Assembly: GCA_029817715.1 (NCBI GenBank)
Contig: JARUPY010000397.1
Location: 2,356,001 to 2,420,000 of the forward strand
Source of the DNA: Melastoma dodecandrum
Taxonomy: Eukaryota; Streptophyta; Magnoliopsida; Myrtales; Melastomataceae
Direction of reading: 5' to 3'
DNA length: 64,000 bases
The notes below the pieces were generated by a model that was not told the DNA's origin, searched no databases, and saw nothing but the letters and a program-made list of their open reading frames with translations. The position numbers were made by a program, and so were the translations under genes. Positions within the stretch are counted from its first letter, which is position 1; every line of letters begins with the position of its first letter. Below, one piece after another: positions 23,046-35,992 of the stretch.

Positions 23046-26000
23046 TCAGCGAAATAGTTCAGGGAAAGACCACATTATAAATCTGGCAAATAAGTCGGAC
23101 TCTAGAAATTCTATGTGAGCTGCTCTTCCGATAAAGGTGTTCAAGTTCCTCCCATGAGTGGACGTGTCGAAATTGACATCGCACCGCATGAACACCCTGT
23201 GTTTGGAAGAGGGGGCCCTGATTTGATCCAAACAATTGTTTAACATCTCCAAAAATATTTTGCTTTTCTTGGAGTTATCTGAAGACGACGCTTGGCACAA
23301 TTCTATTCTTGCAGAATGATATGGGATATACCCGTCCTAAAACGTTGAGAAGTGTGCAGAGTACAATAAGACAGGGCAAGTTCCATAATATTGGCAGTAT
23401 GAAAAAAGGTGATTGAATGCCAGATAATTGTTGAACATTGCCAACAGGATGATCAGAAAAACAATCATATAGGAAAGATGCAATGGCAGTAACATATCCA
23501 TCAGAGAGCAATGATGCAATGGCATTACAAGTAGTACCCTTCAATTCTTTCTTTCAGAACAGACTGATTAATCACAACTATGTATTGCTGCAGAAACAAC
23601 GTGTTTGGCTTATTTTTTGATGATGAATAATGCAGTAACTCAATATTTTTTTAAGATGAATAATGCAGGAAATATTACACTCATTCAGCACCATGAAAGG
23701 AAGCAAAGGAATGCTAGCCATCAAAGTAGACATGCAGAAAGCCTTTGATCTAATGGAATGGAACTACATTGAGAAAATTCTGCAATTTTTCAATTTCCCG
23801 AAGGGATTGACTACCTTAATCATGAGTTGTGTTTCAACACCAACCTACAACATACTTTTTAATGGAGGCCACCTCAGCCCTTTCAACCAAACAAGAGGGA
23901 TCAGACAAAGGAGACCCTCTATCCCCATACCTCTTCATCCTATGCCTAGAATACTTAGGTTATCTAATTGAAAAAGAGTGCGCCAAAGGAAAATGGAAGA
24001 AAGTAGCAACAAGCAAAGGAGGGTTATCTAATTGAAAAAGAGTGTGCCAAAGGAAAATGGAAGAAAGTAGCAACAAGCAAAGGAGGCCCCTCCTTCTCCC
24101 ATCTTGTCTTTGCTGATGATCTCCTACTATTTGGGGAAGCTACCATGAAAAACGCAAAAGCCATCAAAAGGGCACTACAAAATTTCTGTGATCCATCGGG
24201 ACAACATGTAAATAGCAGCAAAAGCCACATCCTATTCTCACCAAATGTTGGAAATCGCATGGCTAAGAAAATTGCAACAGAAACAGGATTCGGGATCACA
24301 AGGAATTTAGGAAAATATCTAGGCTTCCCTCTTAGAACAGGAACCGGCAATAACTCAGCTTTCAACTCAGTCATAGAAAGAGTGAGAAATAAATTGGCAG
24401 GATGACAAACAAAATTCTTATCGAAAGCAGCTATAGTAGTAGTGATTAAATCAGTCGCCGAGGCGATTCCGACATATCTAATGTCATGCCTCAAATGACC
24501 AAGGAAGGCGCAAGAGGAACTAGACAGAATCAACAGAAATTTCCTTTGGGGATCCACAGAAGAAAGCAGAAAATTGCACTTAATAAACTGGCACCAAGTG
24601 ACTAAGAGGAAAGAGGAAGGGGGATTAGGTCTATTTAGAGCAAAGGATAGGAATACCGCTCTACTCAGTGGACTTTCCTGGAGACTACACACAGAACAAA
24701 ACTCTCAATGGGGACAGGTCATCATCAACAAATATGGAAAGCAACTTGAAAAAAGAAAGCAAGGTTCCTGCATCTTTAAAGCATTAAAGGTAGGGGAAGA
24801 ACTACTCAGACAAGGAATAAGAATGAAGGTTCAGAGCGGTGCCCAAACTAGATTATGGCTGGATGACTGGGTAGGGTGTGGTAGCCTAAGGAACAAACTA
24901 ATTGGTTCCCTTGACAAGGTGGAAATTAATAAGACAGTGGCTGCCTACCACGATGAACTAGGATGAAAGAAAATAGGTTCGACAAACTACCTTCCCTTTG
25001 GGATCATATAGCATCAGCATTAAGAGATGGAACCTCGGCTAGGGACCAACTAACCTGGAAACAATCTTGCGATGGGGAATTCACCGATGCATCAACCTAC
25101 GCACTAGCTCACAAAAAGGAAGGAAACTATGGAGAAGCGAAAGTAAAATGGATCTGGAAATTGTCAATACTTCCTAAGCAGAAGATCTTCCTATGGCTAA
25201 GCTGGTTCGAGAAACTACCCATAAGAGACATGCTTCACACCAGGAATATAACACAAGAAAAACTATGCCCAAAATGTGAATGGGAAACTGAAACCACCCT
25301 CCATATACTAAGAGACTGCCCTATCTCACAGACCACATGGAACCTATTCCAGCATCCGAAATCACTAGAGGAGGCAAACACAGCAACAACAACACAACAG
25401 TAGCTACAAGGAAATCTCAACACAAGAAAATCCAATGCAGCTACATACAGAGGCATACAGTGGCCTATCTTATTCACCTCAGTAGCATGGCACCTCTGAA
25501 AGCAGAGGAACAACAATGTCTTCAAACAGGAATTCAGCTCTAGAGACCCTATACACAAATAATGGAAAATGCAGCAGAACTTCAAGCTCTATTAGGAGGA
25601 AGGAGCAAAACAAGAATCCAGAAAGTAGTTATCATCCAAACAACAGGAAACACCAACTTTGAGGGCAATAGGGAATCTCAAATTACATACTCACCAGCGC
25701 AAGACAAATGGGAACCTAGCCTCGACCTGCCCTACATACAGAACACAGACGCGGCTGCTAAAGAAGGTGATTTATATGTGGGCCTAGGAGGAGTAATCAG
25801 AGACCAAAAAGGAATGTGGATCGGAGGTTTCTGCGTCAGAAAACCGAATACAAACTGCCTATTAGCCGAAGCACAGGCTCTCCTAGAAGGAATCAAATTT
25901 GCTCAAGATATAGGAATCGAGCATTTAGCCATACAAACGGATGCATCATCTCTAGTAAACTACCTAAATGGGTCCAAGAAGACAACAAGTTTTATAACCC

Positions 26001-29000
26001 CTTTCATGGCTAAATGCAGGTTGTTATTGTGTGAGCTGGAGGAGACTACAATATCGCACATCGCGAGGGGACAAAACAGGGTTGCAGACATGCTAGCTAA
26101 GGAAGCCCTCGGCAGGACGACTCCTAGCACTTTTGATTATCCTCCGGATTTCATTTTGGATTTGTTGCATGACGACATTCCTTGTAACATGGGATCTGTA
26201 ACCTAAAACCCCAGACGATTTTAACTAATGATATCTATCCTTCACTACCCAAGAAAAAATAACTATATCAAGGCCGTGGCAAACATCCAAGCAATTCACT
26301 TGCTTCCAAGATACTAAGACAAGACAAATGGTTACCTGAGGTGAAGATAGGAGAACAATATTTCGAAAGTTCGCCAGAGTCTTGTGCTGAACAAACAAAA
26401 GAAACCAAGTGAAAAATAGAGGCTGAACCTCCTGACCAAATGCATAACCCATAAATTGCCCAAAGGAAAAAATAAACAATAGAAGAAGGTCCTTCGTGAA
26501 ATGCTGTGGCTTACAGCGTCAGATCTAACCATTAAATAAACATCATCAGCGAAGTAACAGCTCGGCCCATTCTTCACATTATTCAACTCCCTAAATTATC
26601 TGGCTTTCCCAGCCAAACGAATCGTAGCCCCTTTCTAATGTGTGCATATAAAAAATTGCATGTTTATATCAACAGATGCTTCGGAAGTTTATCAAATGCA
26701 CCCTAAACGATGCAGGAAACAAGGGGATTCGTGGTACCTTACAGAGCTGGTATAAGAAGGTATTCTCTAGATCTGGTGCATCTGTGAAAGTAAGTTGATG
26801 AATACAAGGTGTTCCCTTAAACTTCTTCAAGAGCCATAATCCAGAATTAAACAAAGAGTTTGAACTGTACAAGTAGCCCAAATGTGGACCCGAAACAGAC
26901 ATATATGTGTATAAGTACGGTAAGTAAGGTTCCATTATGCTCTCTGCAAGAGAAAAGAAGATGAAATTTTTAAGCAAAAATGAGAAGACTGGATAGAGTA
27001 GAAGGGGGGAGATGTACCTGAAAGTGCAGTTCTGATTATAATATTTCCTATTGAATGTCCAACAAAGCTTAGCTTGATGCTTTTTAAGCTTGCGGACCTA
27101 GAAATTTTATCCATTTTCTTCTTAAGAAAAGCTATCACTTCTTGGGCCAACCTCTGACCCATCTCTCTGAAGTCTCCTGATGTCTTCTCTTCGTTAGCCT
27201 CTGACATGAGAAACTCTACAGTAGGATCTAGCAAGAGCCACTGATTACGGACAAGCCTTAAATCGAGATGATGGCCCTGCACAGAGTTGACAATGAAATC
27301 AACGTGCTACTCAATATTGGAAAATCAAACAGCAATAAGAAAGCAATTTTCACCTCATTAGCAACTTAATAACAGACAAAGAAAAATTTCTTGTTCCATG
27401 GAACAAACAATCTATATGAAAATGGCCATTATGACAAATCGTGAGGAAAAATATCTCATGCAGAAATGAGATTCTTTTGAATTCCTTTGATAGATTAATT
27501 CATGACATGATGATACGCATTACACAAAACCTAAGCAGGTATACTATGATAGCTAAGGGCAGACATATGAAGTGACCTTACCTACTTCAATTTCTCCTTG
27601 TTGATTATCTTACCGTGTCATGAAAGAAGACAGGTGCCACTCATTTTTTCCCGGGGTTTGGCAAGGTTATGCAAGACTCAGAATTTCTCCAAACACCACC
27701 AGGTTTCAAGTTATTTAAGAGAAGTTAAAAAAATCTAATTGATCAATAAGTTATATCCCCGATAACAAGCACTGGATTCAGTGTCCTTGACAACAATAAT
27801 ACATCCAAACGTTCTGAATACCATCCAAAAATTCAGACTTGTGCATAAGCCATATAACATTGAAGTACTACGATCTGTAAGAAAACACAACCAAAGGCCG
27901 GAAAGAAGGTAAGGTCAAACAATGGTAGAAGCTGAAATACCTGAAATCCATGCACGAATACAACCATCTTCAAGACACGACTATTTCGCTGCAGACCAGT
28001 GCCATATGCCTTTTTGTTATCATCAAGGCTATATCCACCACCAAATACTTTTAAATCTTTCTTTCCTAAGTTAGCAAAATAAGAATTAACGCTAGCTGTA
28101 CGCCTGGGTGCATTCACAACACGCTCTACTATTACAATGGGAATAGTAGAAGGGTCCCCAAAAATATGCATGTCCTGAATTGAGCAGCTATTTATCTGCA
28201 AATAATGGACAGCTGTTACAGATATTACTGACATAAATCTAGAGCAAATCCTCCTCTCCTGGAAAAATGGAGTTTTAAAGAATTAAACAAATAGTACATC
28301 AAATCCATAGAAACAAGAACTACCTTCATTTGAGCAATACTTCTTCGGTGAAGCTCCGCACGCAGAGCCGCACTTTGTGCTGGCTGCATAACAACAAGAA
28401 CTCCAATTAGTTCTTCGCATATTAGATGGATATATTTTCCACGTAAGTTCATGATAAAAAGAGGATCATGGAGATATTACATCACCGGACAGTTTCCACA
28501 AGCTTGAAACTCTCCTATGTGCCGAAGGGTGAGACATTTCATCTGTCCCACTGTGAATGTAATGATGAGGCAGGTCAATCTTAGTGTACACCATCCATAT
28601 TGACCACTCAGCTCTACGATCAGCTCCCCACGCATCGCGCAGATATCCCAATATGCCCTTTTTGTTAGCCCTATAAAGAAATATAGCCACATGAATTAGC
28701 TCTTGAGGAAACCATCAACCGTGTGGCGCATCCATTTTAAGAATGAACCTGTGAAATTTTAGAAAGGTATTCCATAAATGAAGTTTTTGGCTGCACAAAT
28801 AATGGAAAGACGGAAGTGTATCATTCTTTGACGAGGAGATCAGAATTTTTTCTGTGGAGATATCTTCACCAGTAGCACTCTGATCAAAGACAAAATATTC
28901 AACATTGAGGTAGATTAAACAATAAAGAATGAAAGAAGCATTTCTAATCTCCATCCATTTTGCACCTTGTCAGGGCCCATAACAACAGCATCAGCAGAAA

Positions 29001-31533
29001 CCATTTCTGCTGGCAAGCCTGACATTCCTTTGTCATGTAAATCGAAAGTAATGTCAGCTACGTCCAACACTCTATCAATTGCCTTGCTGACGGTTTTCAA
29101 CTCTTCAAAAAGAATGTCTCTGGCAGCTAATACAGCTTTGAAAATAGCAGCCTGGTTTGCATCCATCGAACCTAACAAACCTGCATCCTGTAAGGTAACG
29201 TGTCATAAGAAACATCATAAAAATTTGAACACTTAAACCAGTTGATCCTTGATTTGTCAAACCACAATACCTTCCCAAAGCAAATAATGTTCCTAGAAAC
29301 ATCAAGCCGAAGTACAAATTAGCATAACCATAATACACAAACATTTTGATTTGAGATGTTAGCATATACACATACAATAAATCTCTCCCAAATACGATGA
29401 AAAGGAAATAGAATAAGCAATGTGTTCTAAGACATGGTGGGAGAATGCTTGAATTTGAATAGCATTTCATGGTTGACAGGTCCAAATCTCACCCGCTCCA
29501 CCTAGTTCACAATGTCATGGACTAATCGATAATAAATGCCAGCCCCATTGTTAAACAAAAACACAAGGTCCACGGTCCAGGGTGTTTACACCAACTAGCA
29601 ATCTGCTGATTTTTTAATATACATAAATTAAGAACCACATATTCATGCGAAGAATATGCGGTTATGAGGGGACCAAAGACCAAAGCATACAACTCAAAAT
29701 TAACAGAATATAGGGAACACAATCAACAAAAAGCACTTCTATAAGAATGCCTGTGTATACAAAACTTACTTTAGGTAAAACACCAACAGTGTCGCCATCA
29801 CGATCTTCACTATTATTGATAACTCTGAGATGATTCGATCAAAATCATCAATTCAGCATGCTAATAGATTAGGAATACAATGGGAAATTCACAGCAGAAA
29901 ACTGACAAAACCCACTAGAAAATAAGGCATACCCGCTGCCTGAACCAGTAGCAACACTAGAACCAGTCTTTAACAGGGTTATGTGTACACTTGTGTCGAC
30001 GAGAACGGCATGGAAGACATCGAAATGGACAGGGCAATAAGAATGCAGACCTACAAGAGCCTTCGGAGGAATCCTGAATTCATGAATAGCAGCAGAACCA
30101 GAATCCAAAGAAGCCTGCAGCTCAGACCTTCATATAGTTGATAGTACACAAGGATCACCTTTGAGAGCATTAAACATATTCCTAAATAAAAATGTGGTCT
30201 CATAACAGGATTTCACTTTGTCAACTTATAGGTGAAAAGAGGATAGAGATTACCTATTTACAGACAAAGGAACAAACATAAGGTCAAACTTCAATATGAC
30301 AGCAGATGTCGGGGGACCCTAATGTTAAGAATCCATCAGAAACCACTCGGACATATTGAGCAACTCGCAGATAAACAAAATGTATATAAATGTCAAGCAG
30401 AAGTGAAACAAGTGAACTTTTACAGTACAATGAATGAACCACCGGAACACCTGAACTACTAGAATTAAAAAAAAAAAACTGATAGCATTCAATAGCTGGT
30501 TTTTACTCCATAAATGTAAATTTTTAAAATCCATCCTTCCACCTCTAAGCTTGTTCAGACAGTCTCCAGGCAGTTTCTTTTCACTTACATAAACAAGTTC
30601 CACCCCAACCAAAAATAAGTTTGATTATAAATTTGTTTCCAGGTAGAGTTCGAATCTGATTACTATCGTACCCAGGTATTGAACAGTTATATCTCAAAGG
30701 GGATTTGCACCAAAAAGCTGAAGTTGTTTGATCTCACAAAGTTTTCCAACATTGTAATGTTTTTATTTCACCCTTGATGCTCAAACTTTTAACATGATAA
30801 TCAAATCAAAGATTAGGCATATCGATTTTATTTCATCAAAACTTAGGACCGTTTAAAAAGTGCATTGTCCTTAGACAGATATAATCATCAAGATGAACAA
30901 AATTTCGAATTGAAAAATCTTGACCTTTTCTTACAAACACATTTCATGTTCTTTCTTCCACTTAACTTTACATGTCAACGATACAACTGACAGAAAAACC
31001 AGAAAAGGATGACCACCTCAAATTTGCCGAGTGATAAATTGAAGGAGACCATGATCGATAAGAAGACATCCTGCCTGGCATATTTTATCCTAAAAGGTTG
31101 AGTATAGAAGCTGTTTTCTATATCATCAATCCTCCAAATCCCACATATATCATCAGTACCCAGATCAGGAGCTGCAGTTAAATGCAAAAGTTAATCAGAA
31201 TATGATTGGTCAGGGAAAGAAGGTGTGGCAGAATTAAGACATTGCAACTCGTGGAATACCTTCATACTGAACAACTCTCGCAGGGGTCCCTGATGTACCA
31301 TCCACGTCATCCTCCCACCTAGCGGAAATCTTTAACTGATACCATCTGGATAAATTAACCAAAATTCTAAAAGACCAGCAACTGACCCAAGCCAAACCAA
31401 TAGTTTCTTAATTAGATGAAAATAATATGAACAGAGATGTTTAAATATTTTAACTGCAAGCATACCCTTGTTGAAAAAGATCCAAGTTGTGAAATCTATG
31501 GATGTAGATAGCAATTTCCTGAGTAATATCCAT
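23046..31533 (-). CDS. FAM135-like putative serine esterase (DUF3657 + DUF676)
   Basis: Member of the plant FAM135/ZW18-type alpha/beta-hydrolase family; the substrate is unknown. Fifteen exons on - join in frame to 762 residues: 31533-31466, 31345-31260, 31171-31017, 30318-30254, 30127-29933, 29824-29770, 29187-28966, 28879-28749, 28670-28481, 28383-28324, 28195-27941, 27276-27018, 26943-26738, 26386-26336 and 23336-23046. The N-terminal part carries the family phrases EIAIYIHRFHNLDLFQQG and TQPFRIKYARQDV. The C-terminal hydrolase has VFVHGFQGHH, the nucleophile elbow GHSIGN (Ser), then SSPQDGY (probable Asp) and AAHIEFLES (probable His). The last intron is about 2.9 kb because an antisense LINE sits in it. 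Relatives are near 800 residues. The missing N-terminus is visible just upstream in another frame (31640-31540), so the gene may start at this internal ATG or carry a frameshift. The rest is intact. Confidence 0.9.
23622..23668. repeat. 14-bp direct repeat at the left edge of the LINE
   Basis: gatgaataatgcag occurs at 23622-23635 and again at 23655-23668, next to the first recognisable LINE sequence. It may mark the 5' truncation junction. No third copy was found at the LINE's 3' end. Confidence 0.6.
23669..26262 (+). mobile_element. Degraded L1-type LINE (RT and RNase H), 5'-truncated
   Basis: Non-LTR retrotransposon copying itself by target-primed reverse transcription. Domains in order: reverse transcriptase from about 23665 (MLAIKVDMQKAFDLMEWNYI, then GDPLSPYLFILCLEYL, then the catalytic box HLVFADDLLLFGEA at about 24100-24140), the maturation/linker region, a zf-RVT-like Cys/His segment near 25260-25330 (CPKCEWETETTLHILRDCP), and RNase H at about 25740-26205 (NTDAAAKEGD...LQTDASSLV-type motifs). 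The first ORF and endonuclease are missing. The frame is broken by a frame change near 23900, a 64-bp tandem duplication (23958-24085), and stops at 24403, about 24499 and 24964, so it is dead. It lies antisense in the last intron of the FAM135-like gene. The 3' end is A-rich near 26252-26260; target duplication not found. Confidence 0.88.
23958..24085 (+). repeat. 64-bp tandem duplication inside the LINE reverse transcriptase
   Basis: Two adjacent 64-bp copies, 23958-24021 and 24022-24085, differ at one base (gtgcgcc versus gtgtgcc). Sixty-four is not a multiple of three, so the duplication shifts the RT reading frame just before the FADD box. Confidence 0.92.
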
Positions 31534-31539
31534 TAGTGC

Positions 31540-33021
31540 CACACCACGGGTTGAGCTCTATCCGGCCGTGGTTTGGCATCAGGTGACCTCTTCGCCGATT
31601 AACTTTCGGACCAGTAAACCACCCAAGTCTCCAAAACGTGTGGTTCAGAAACCTGAGGCTTCTCGTCCCGCCAAATTTCAACCCAACACCATACCTCCAG
31701 GTCCATCAAAACACCAATTAAGCTTGCACCATACCTTGAAATCCGAAAAAACCTAACCCCACGAGGTAAAAGCTCCAGCCCCTCTAACAATTCCCGACGC
31801 GGCACCGCTTCCAAACCCGCCACCAATTCCTTCCAGCAAAATCAACCAGGACAAACAACACAAAAAAAAAAATCGAACAAGAACTGGTAAAAATTCAAAG
31901 AAAAACACAAATAAAAGAAACCCACAAACCAACACCCTCCCCCCCCCCCCCCCCCCCCCCCCGGGAAACATTCAACAACATTGCAGCAGGCAGGCATCCA
32001 TGTAATACTGGAACACAAAACGGCAAGAGAAAACAAGAAAGGGGGAACCTTGAAATCGGAAGCACACCTCTCGACTAGATCCAAACGACCCACGACGACA
32101 TTTGGCAATTTGATTGGAGATGGTCGAATCTTTTCAGAATTTTGGGTTGCGGGGGGTTTGAAACCGAGGAGAAAACACCGATATCTGTGGGGAGAAATTA
32201 ATTTGTTGGTTCTCGCGGGAGTTTGGTTTTCTTTCTCTCTTTTTTCTTGTAAATTGAACAAAGGTTGTCGGTTGACGACGACGTGTCAAAAAAAAAAAAA
32301 AAAGACAAAAAAGAATGAAGAGAAATAAAAAACTCGAAATCGTTTCCGTTATTATTGGGCTTACCGGATTAAGGCCCACTATGTTTTAGGCCCAAGTCCA
32401 ATACAAAAGGGCCGGATTGTTCGGATTTGGATTACTTTGCTTTCCTTTTCCCAAGTCATTCATTACGCGCCTCCCCCCTAAACGCCGGATCTTGTTTCGG
32501 ACCTCACAAAATAGACGAGAAAATGATAATAACATCACACTATCACAAATTCCCGTTGTACGTCCGAGTCGCGGTCGGTAACCGCGACTTTCAATTTACG
32601 AATATATCCTACCAAAAAATGACGAATTTACGTGACATTTATAAAAATACGGTAAGAAAAAAGTGTTTTTTGGGGTCAACTTCCGGTATTTCCCACAAAC
32701 CGGTCAAACCAGGTAATATTATCTCCTCCCACTAATCCGGAATAATTATACCATTGACGATGAGAAAAAGGTGAAATAGATTTTGTATCTTTAAACAAGG
32801 ATGTTTTTATCTTTTTTGGATTTGATTTTTCTTTTTTTGTAGGAGATTCGAAGGTTTTAATTACTTCCCCATTTTTTTTTTTGTTTTAGGACGAAAGTTT
32901 ACAAACATATCACCAATGTTGGGAAGTGATTAATGCCCCGAGTATCTAAAATAGTCATTGACGCGGTTCATCTCACACACCTCCCGGAAATTCCCTAACC
33001 CCAACCCCGATATCGAAAAGG
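31540..33021. other. Divergent promoter region between the FAM135-like gene and the AAP permease
   Basis: Contains the leader of the - strand esterase (31534 to about 32260) with an out-of-frame remnant of its N-terminus, a C-run of about 25 bases at 31938-31962, an A-run at 32288-32303, and AT-rich sequence to the start of the + strand permease. The two genes are transcribed away from each other, so both promoters lie here. No specific element can be assigned. Confidence 0.5.
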
Positions 33022-35170
33022 ATGAGCAACTTCTCCGTCCAAAACCCCCCGCGAGACGCACCCGAGGCTGAGGCCGGCCACAGCGGCAGGAAAGATGGCC
33101 TTCTCGACGACGATGGACGTGAGAAGCGAACCGGTAACTGAACAACCCCCTTCTTGCTGCTTTCGTTGGTTTTCTGCCGGGATGGACGCGTCCGGTCCGG
33201 GTAAGATTAATGCGTGTCCGTTTTTTTTTTTTTTGCAGGTACGGTGGTTACGGCGAGTGCGCATATCATAACGGCCGTGATTGGGTCGGGGGTGCTGTCT
33301 TTGGCTTGGGCGATCGCGCAGCTTGGTTGGGTGGCCGGACCGGTGGTCCTCCTATTGTTCTCCTTCATCACCTATTATACGTCGACCTTACTCGCGGACA
33401 GCTATCGGTGGCCGGATCCGGTCAACGGGAGACGGAACTACACCTACATGGATGCAGTCCGAGCAGGCCTAGGTGAAGACATTGTCTTTAAATTGTTGAG
33501 CGCCTAACGAACCAAGATTAATCGACAAAATTTTGGTTTCAGGGGGAAGAAGCGTGCAACTATGCGGATTGGCTCAGTACGCTAATCTCGTCGGGGTCAC
33601 CATCGGATACACGATCACTGCCTCCATTAGCATGGTGTAAGGAAAAACCTAATCATACACCAAAGTCGATACCTCGTCCCGCTATGTTATCACTATCCAT
33701 TGTCATTCACCGTCGGCCAAGCCTAACGGATTCAAAAACGCATATGTTTAGGGCCGTGAAGAGGTCTAACTGCTTCCATAAGCACGGGCACGACGCGCCG
33801 TGCCACACATCGAACTACCCGTTCATGCTACTGTTCATGTGCATCCAGATAGTCCTGTCCCAGATCCCGAACTTCCACAAGCTGTCGTGGCTTTCGATCG
33901 TCGCGGCGGTCATGTCCTTTGCCTACTCCTTCATCGGCGTCGGCCTCTCCATAGCAAGGGTCGCATCTGCCGAGGGCCGACACGCCCGTACGACCCTCGA
34001 TGGGGTCACGGTCGGCGTAGATGTCACGTCGTCCGAGAAGCTGTGGAGGGTTTTCCAGGCCCTGGGGAACATCGCGTTTGCCTACGCCTACTCTCCCGTG
34101 CTCATCGAGATCCAGGTAAGCCACCCAAATCCCCCCATTAGTTAATTATCGTATCTCCGGCATGTTCGAACCACCACATAAAACGAAGGTGGCTTGGCGA
34201 GGTTTTGATTGAGTTTAGGGCAGCTTCACCTTGGCACGACAAGTCGAAAACGTTATTACACAGAAAGGAATTGCCAGAAAAATTATCGTGTTTGATTAAT
34301 CAATCTAGATACAAGATTTGTACCCAGTGGACCATTTAACGTCTTTGTCATTGTTGGCATTGCGTTATATCCAATCACCGTAATGTCATAGAGACCCTTT
34401 TGATCTTGACTCATATCGTAAGCTTGGATCATTTGCCCCGCAGGATACGCTGAAGTCGACCACGCCGGAGAACAAAGTCATGAAGAAAGCGAGCCTCATC
34501 GGCATCACCACAACCACCCTCTTCTACGTCCTATGCGGCTGCATCGGTTACGCGGCATTCGGGAATGACGCCCCGGGGAATTTCCTCACTGGGTTCGGAT
34601 TCTACGAACCCTTCTGGCTGATCAATTTCGCCAACGTCTGCATCGCGGTCCACCTGGTCAGCGCGTACCAGGTGACCTATCCACTTTTTTGTCTCCGATC
34701 TTTCGTGCATTTTGAGAATTTACTTAAGGAAATGGGACGCCCGCGATCTTGTTCCGCAGGTGTTCGTCCAGCCGACGTTCGGGTTCGTTGAGCAGTGGTG
34801 TGCCAAGACGTGGCCCGAGAGCGGATTCATCACTCGGGAGATCCCAATGTTCAGGGACTACAATGTCAACTTATTCCGGCTCGTGTGGAGGACGGCGTAC
34901 GTGATAGTGACCTCCGTCCTGGCCATGATATTCCCCTTCTTCAACGACTTCCTGGGACTCATCGGGGCGATCTCGTTCTGGCCGTTGACAGTATTCTTCC
35001 CCGTGGAGCTGTACATCGCCAGGTCTCACATGAAGAAGTTCTCTTCGAAGTGGATAGCATTGAAAGCGCTCAGCCTGGGGTGCCTGGCCATCTCGCTCGT
35101 GTCCGCGGCCGGCTCGGTCGAAGGGCTCGTGAAGGACCTCAAGACGTACAAGCCGTTCCAGTCCCGGTGA
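33022..35170 (+). CDS. AAP: Amino acid permease (AAP family)
   Basis: Plasma-membrane proton/amino acid symporter of the AAP group (Aa_trans domain). Six exons, 33022-33133, 33239-33472, 33543-33636, 33752-34115, 34444-34671 and 34760-35170, all GT-AG, give 480 residues, the usual AAP length. The N-terminal 37 residues are hydrophilic. The first helix starts TVVTASAHIITAVIGSGVLS, the AAP hallmark, followed by LAWAIAQLGWVAGP. Other signatures are SQIPNFHKLSWLSIVAAVMS, GNIAFAYAYSPVLIEIQ, LCGCIGYAAFGNDAPGNFLT and, near the C-terminus, FPFFNDFLGLIGAISFWPLT. The final helix ends before a short tail KTYKPFQSR. Start at 33022 is the first ATG of exon 1 and fits the family. No lesion was found. Subtype and substrate preference cannot be decided by eye. 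Confidence 0.95.
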
Positions 35171-35992
35171 AATAAAGCCACACTACAGCAATTCCCGGTG
35201 ATCATGTTTCTTTAATGTCCTCTGCTGAATCCAAGTATGTGGGCCTGAGGTTCAAAATAGGCCGGCCCAATATGGACCCATTTATCAGGGCCCATCCCAA
35301 ACTATTTGATGGGCATGACTTTTTTTAGAGACCAAATTATCAAATTTATTCAAAACTTCGGTACTTTTTTTCTATTTATCTTATATTTTCAGAAATATCT
35401 ATGTATAGCTCCAACTTCCTCGGTTATATAAAAAATATCGTCATGTCGTCTCGTGTTCGGATGCAGCTCGAGCTCGACATGACCCTAATTGTCCGGCTCG
35501 AGCTGCATCCTCTATAGCCCTTACGGCCATGGGAATGTCACTGGAGTCTTCCCCCACCAAACCCAACCCTCTTGTTTTGTGCTCCCTCAATTTCATATGG
35601 AACACCTCCCACGTTTAGAGGGCAAAGGTTAAAGAAATTATTTCGACAGTTCTAATTTATATGGAGAATACGAGGGGATCGGCCGAGTTTTAGACGGTTG
35701 TCGTCATCTCTAGGGTGTCGCCTACATCCTCGTCCAAGCCCACAAGCGCCTCCTCTCCAACTTCATGGACAAGATCCATTCCTAGTTCGATGGTACTTCC
35801 CGTGTAAATGCTAGGACTTCAAACTTCGGCCTTGCTGATGAGCTGACTCTGTCATTTGTTTCCCTAATCTCGCCAAGGCCCGCAGCAGTGGAGGTTCGAA
35901 CTGGAGATTTTGTTTCTTCAATCTCACCAAGAGAAGGCTGACAACAGTGGAGGTACGAACTGGAGATCAAGAAGGGGATTCGAGAGGATGGC
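35171..35992. other. Gene-free stretch downstream of AAP with a hairpin and a 56-bp tandem repeat
   Basis: Holds a perfect 15-bp inverted repeat at 35459-35510 and two degenerate tandem copies of a roughly 56-bp unit at about 35855-35910 and 35911-35966 (both contain agtggaggt.cgaactggaga). No gene is recognised. Confidence 0.5.
35459..35510. repeat. Perfect 15-bp inverted repeat (hairpin)
   Basis: ggatgcagctcgagc at 35459-35473 pairs with gctcgagctgcatcc at 35496-35510 over a 22-base loop. The arms are GC-rich in otherwise AT-rich DNA, about 290 bases after the AAP stop codon. Confidence 0.8.

Noticed and set aside
24024..24692. 222-codon ORF on - in the LINE region
   Set aside because: Antisense of the LINE reverse transcriptase; composition and position explain it fully.
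30645..30665. Box-B-like phrase gagttcgaatct in a FAM135-like gene intron, possible SINE or tRNA
   Set aside because: No box A at the right distance and no tRNA-like fold or flanking duplication.
35890..35960. Two ggttcgaact-like phrases that resemble tRNA box B
   Set aside because: They are part of a 56-bp tandem repeat and lack an upstream box A.
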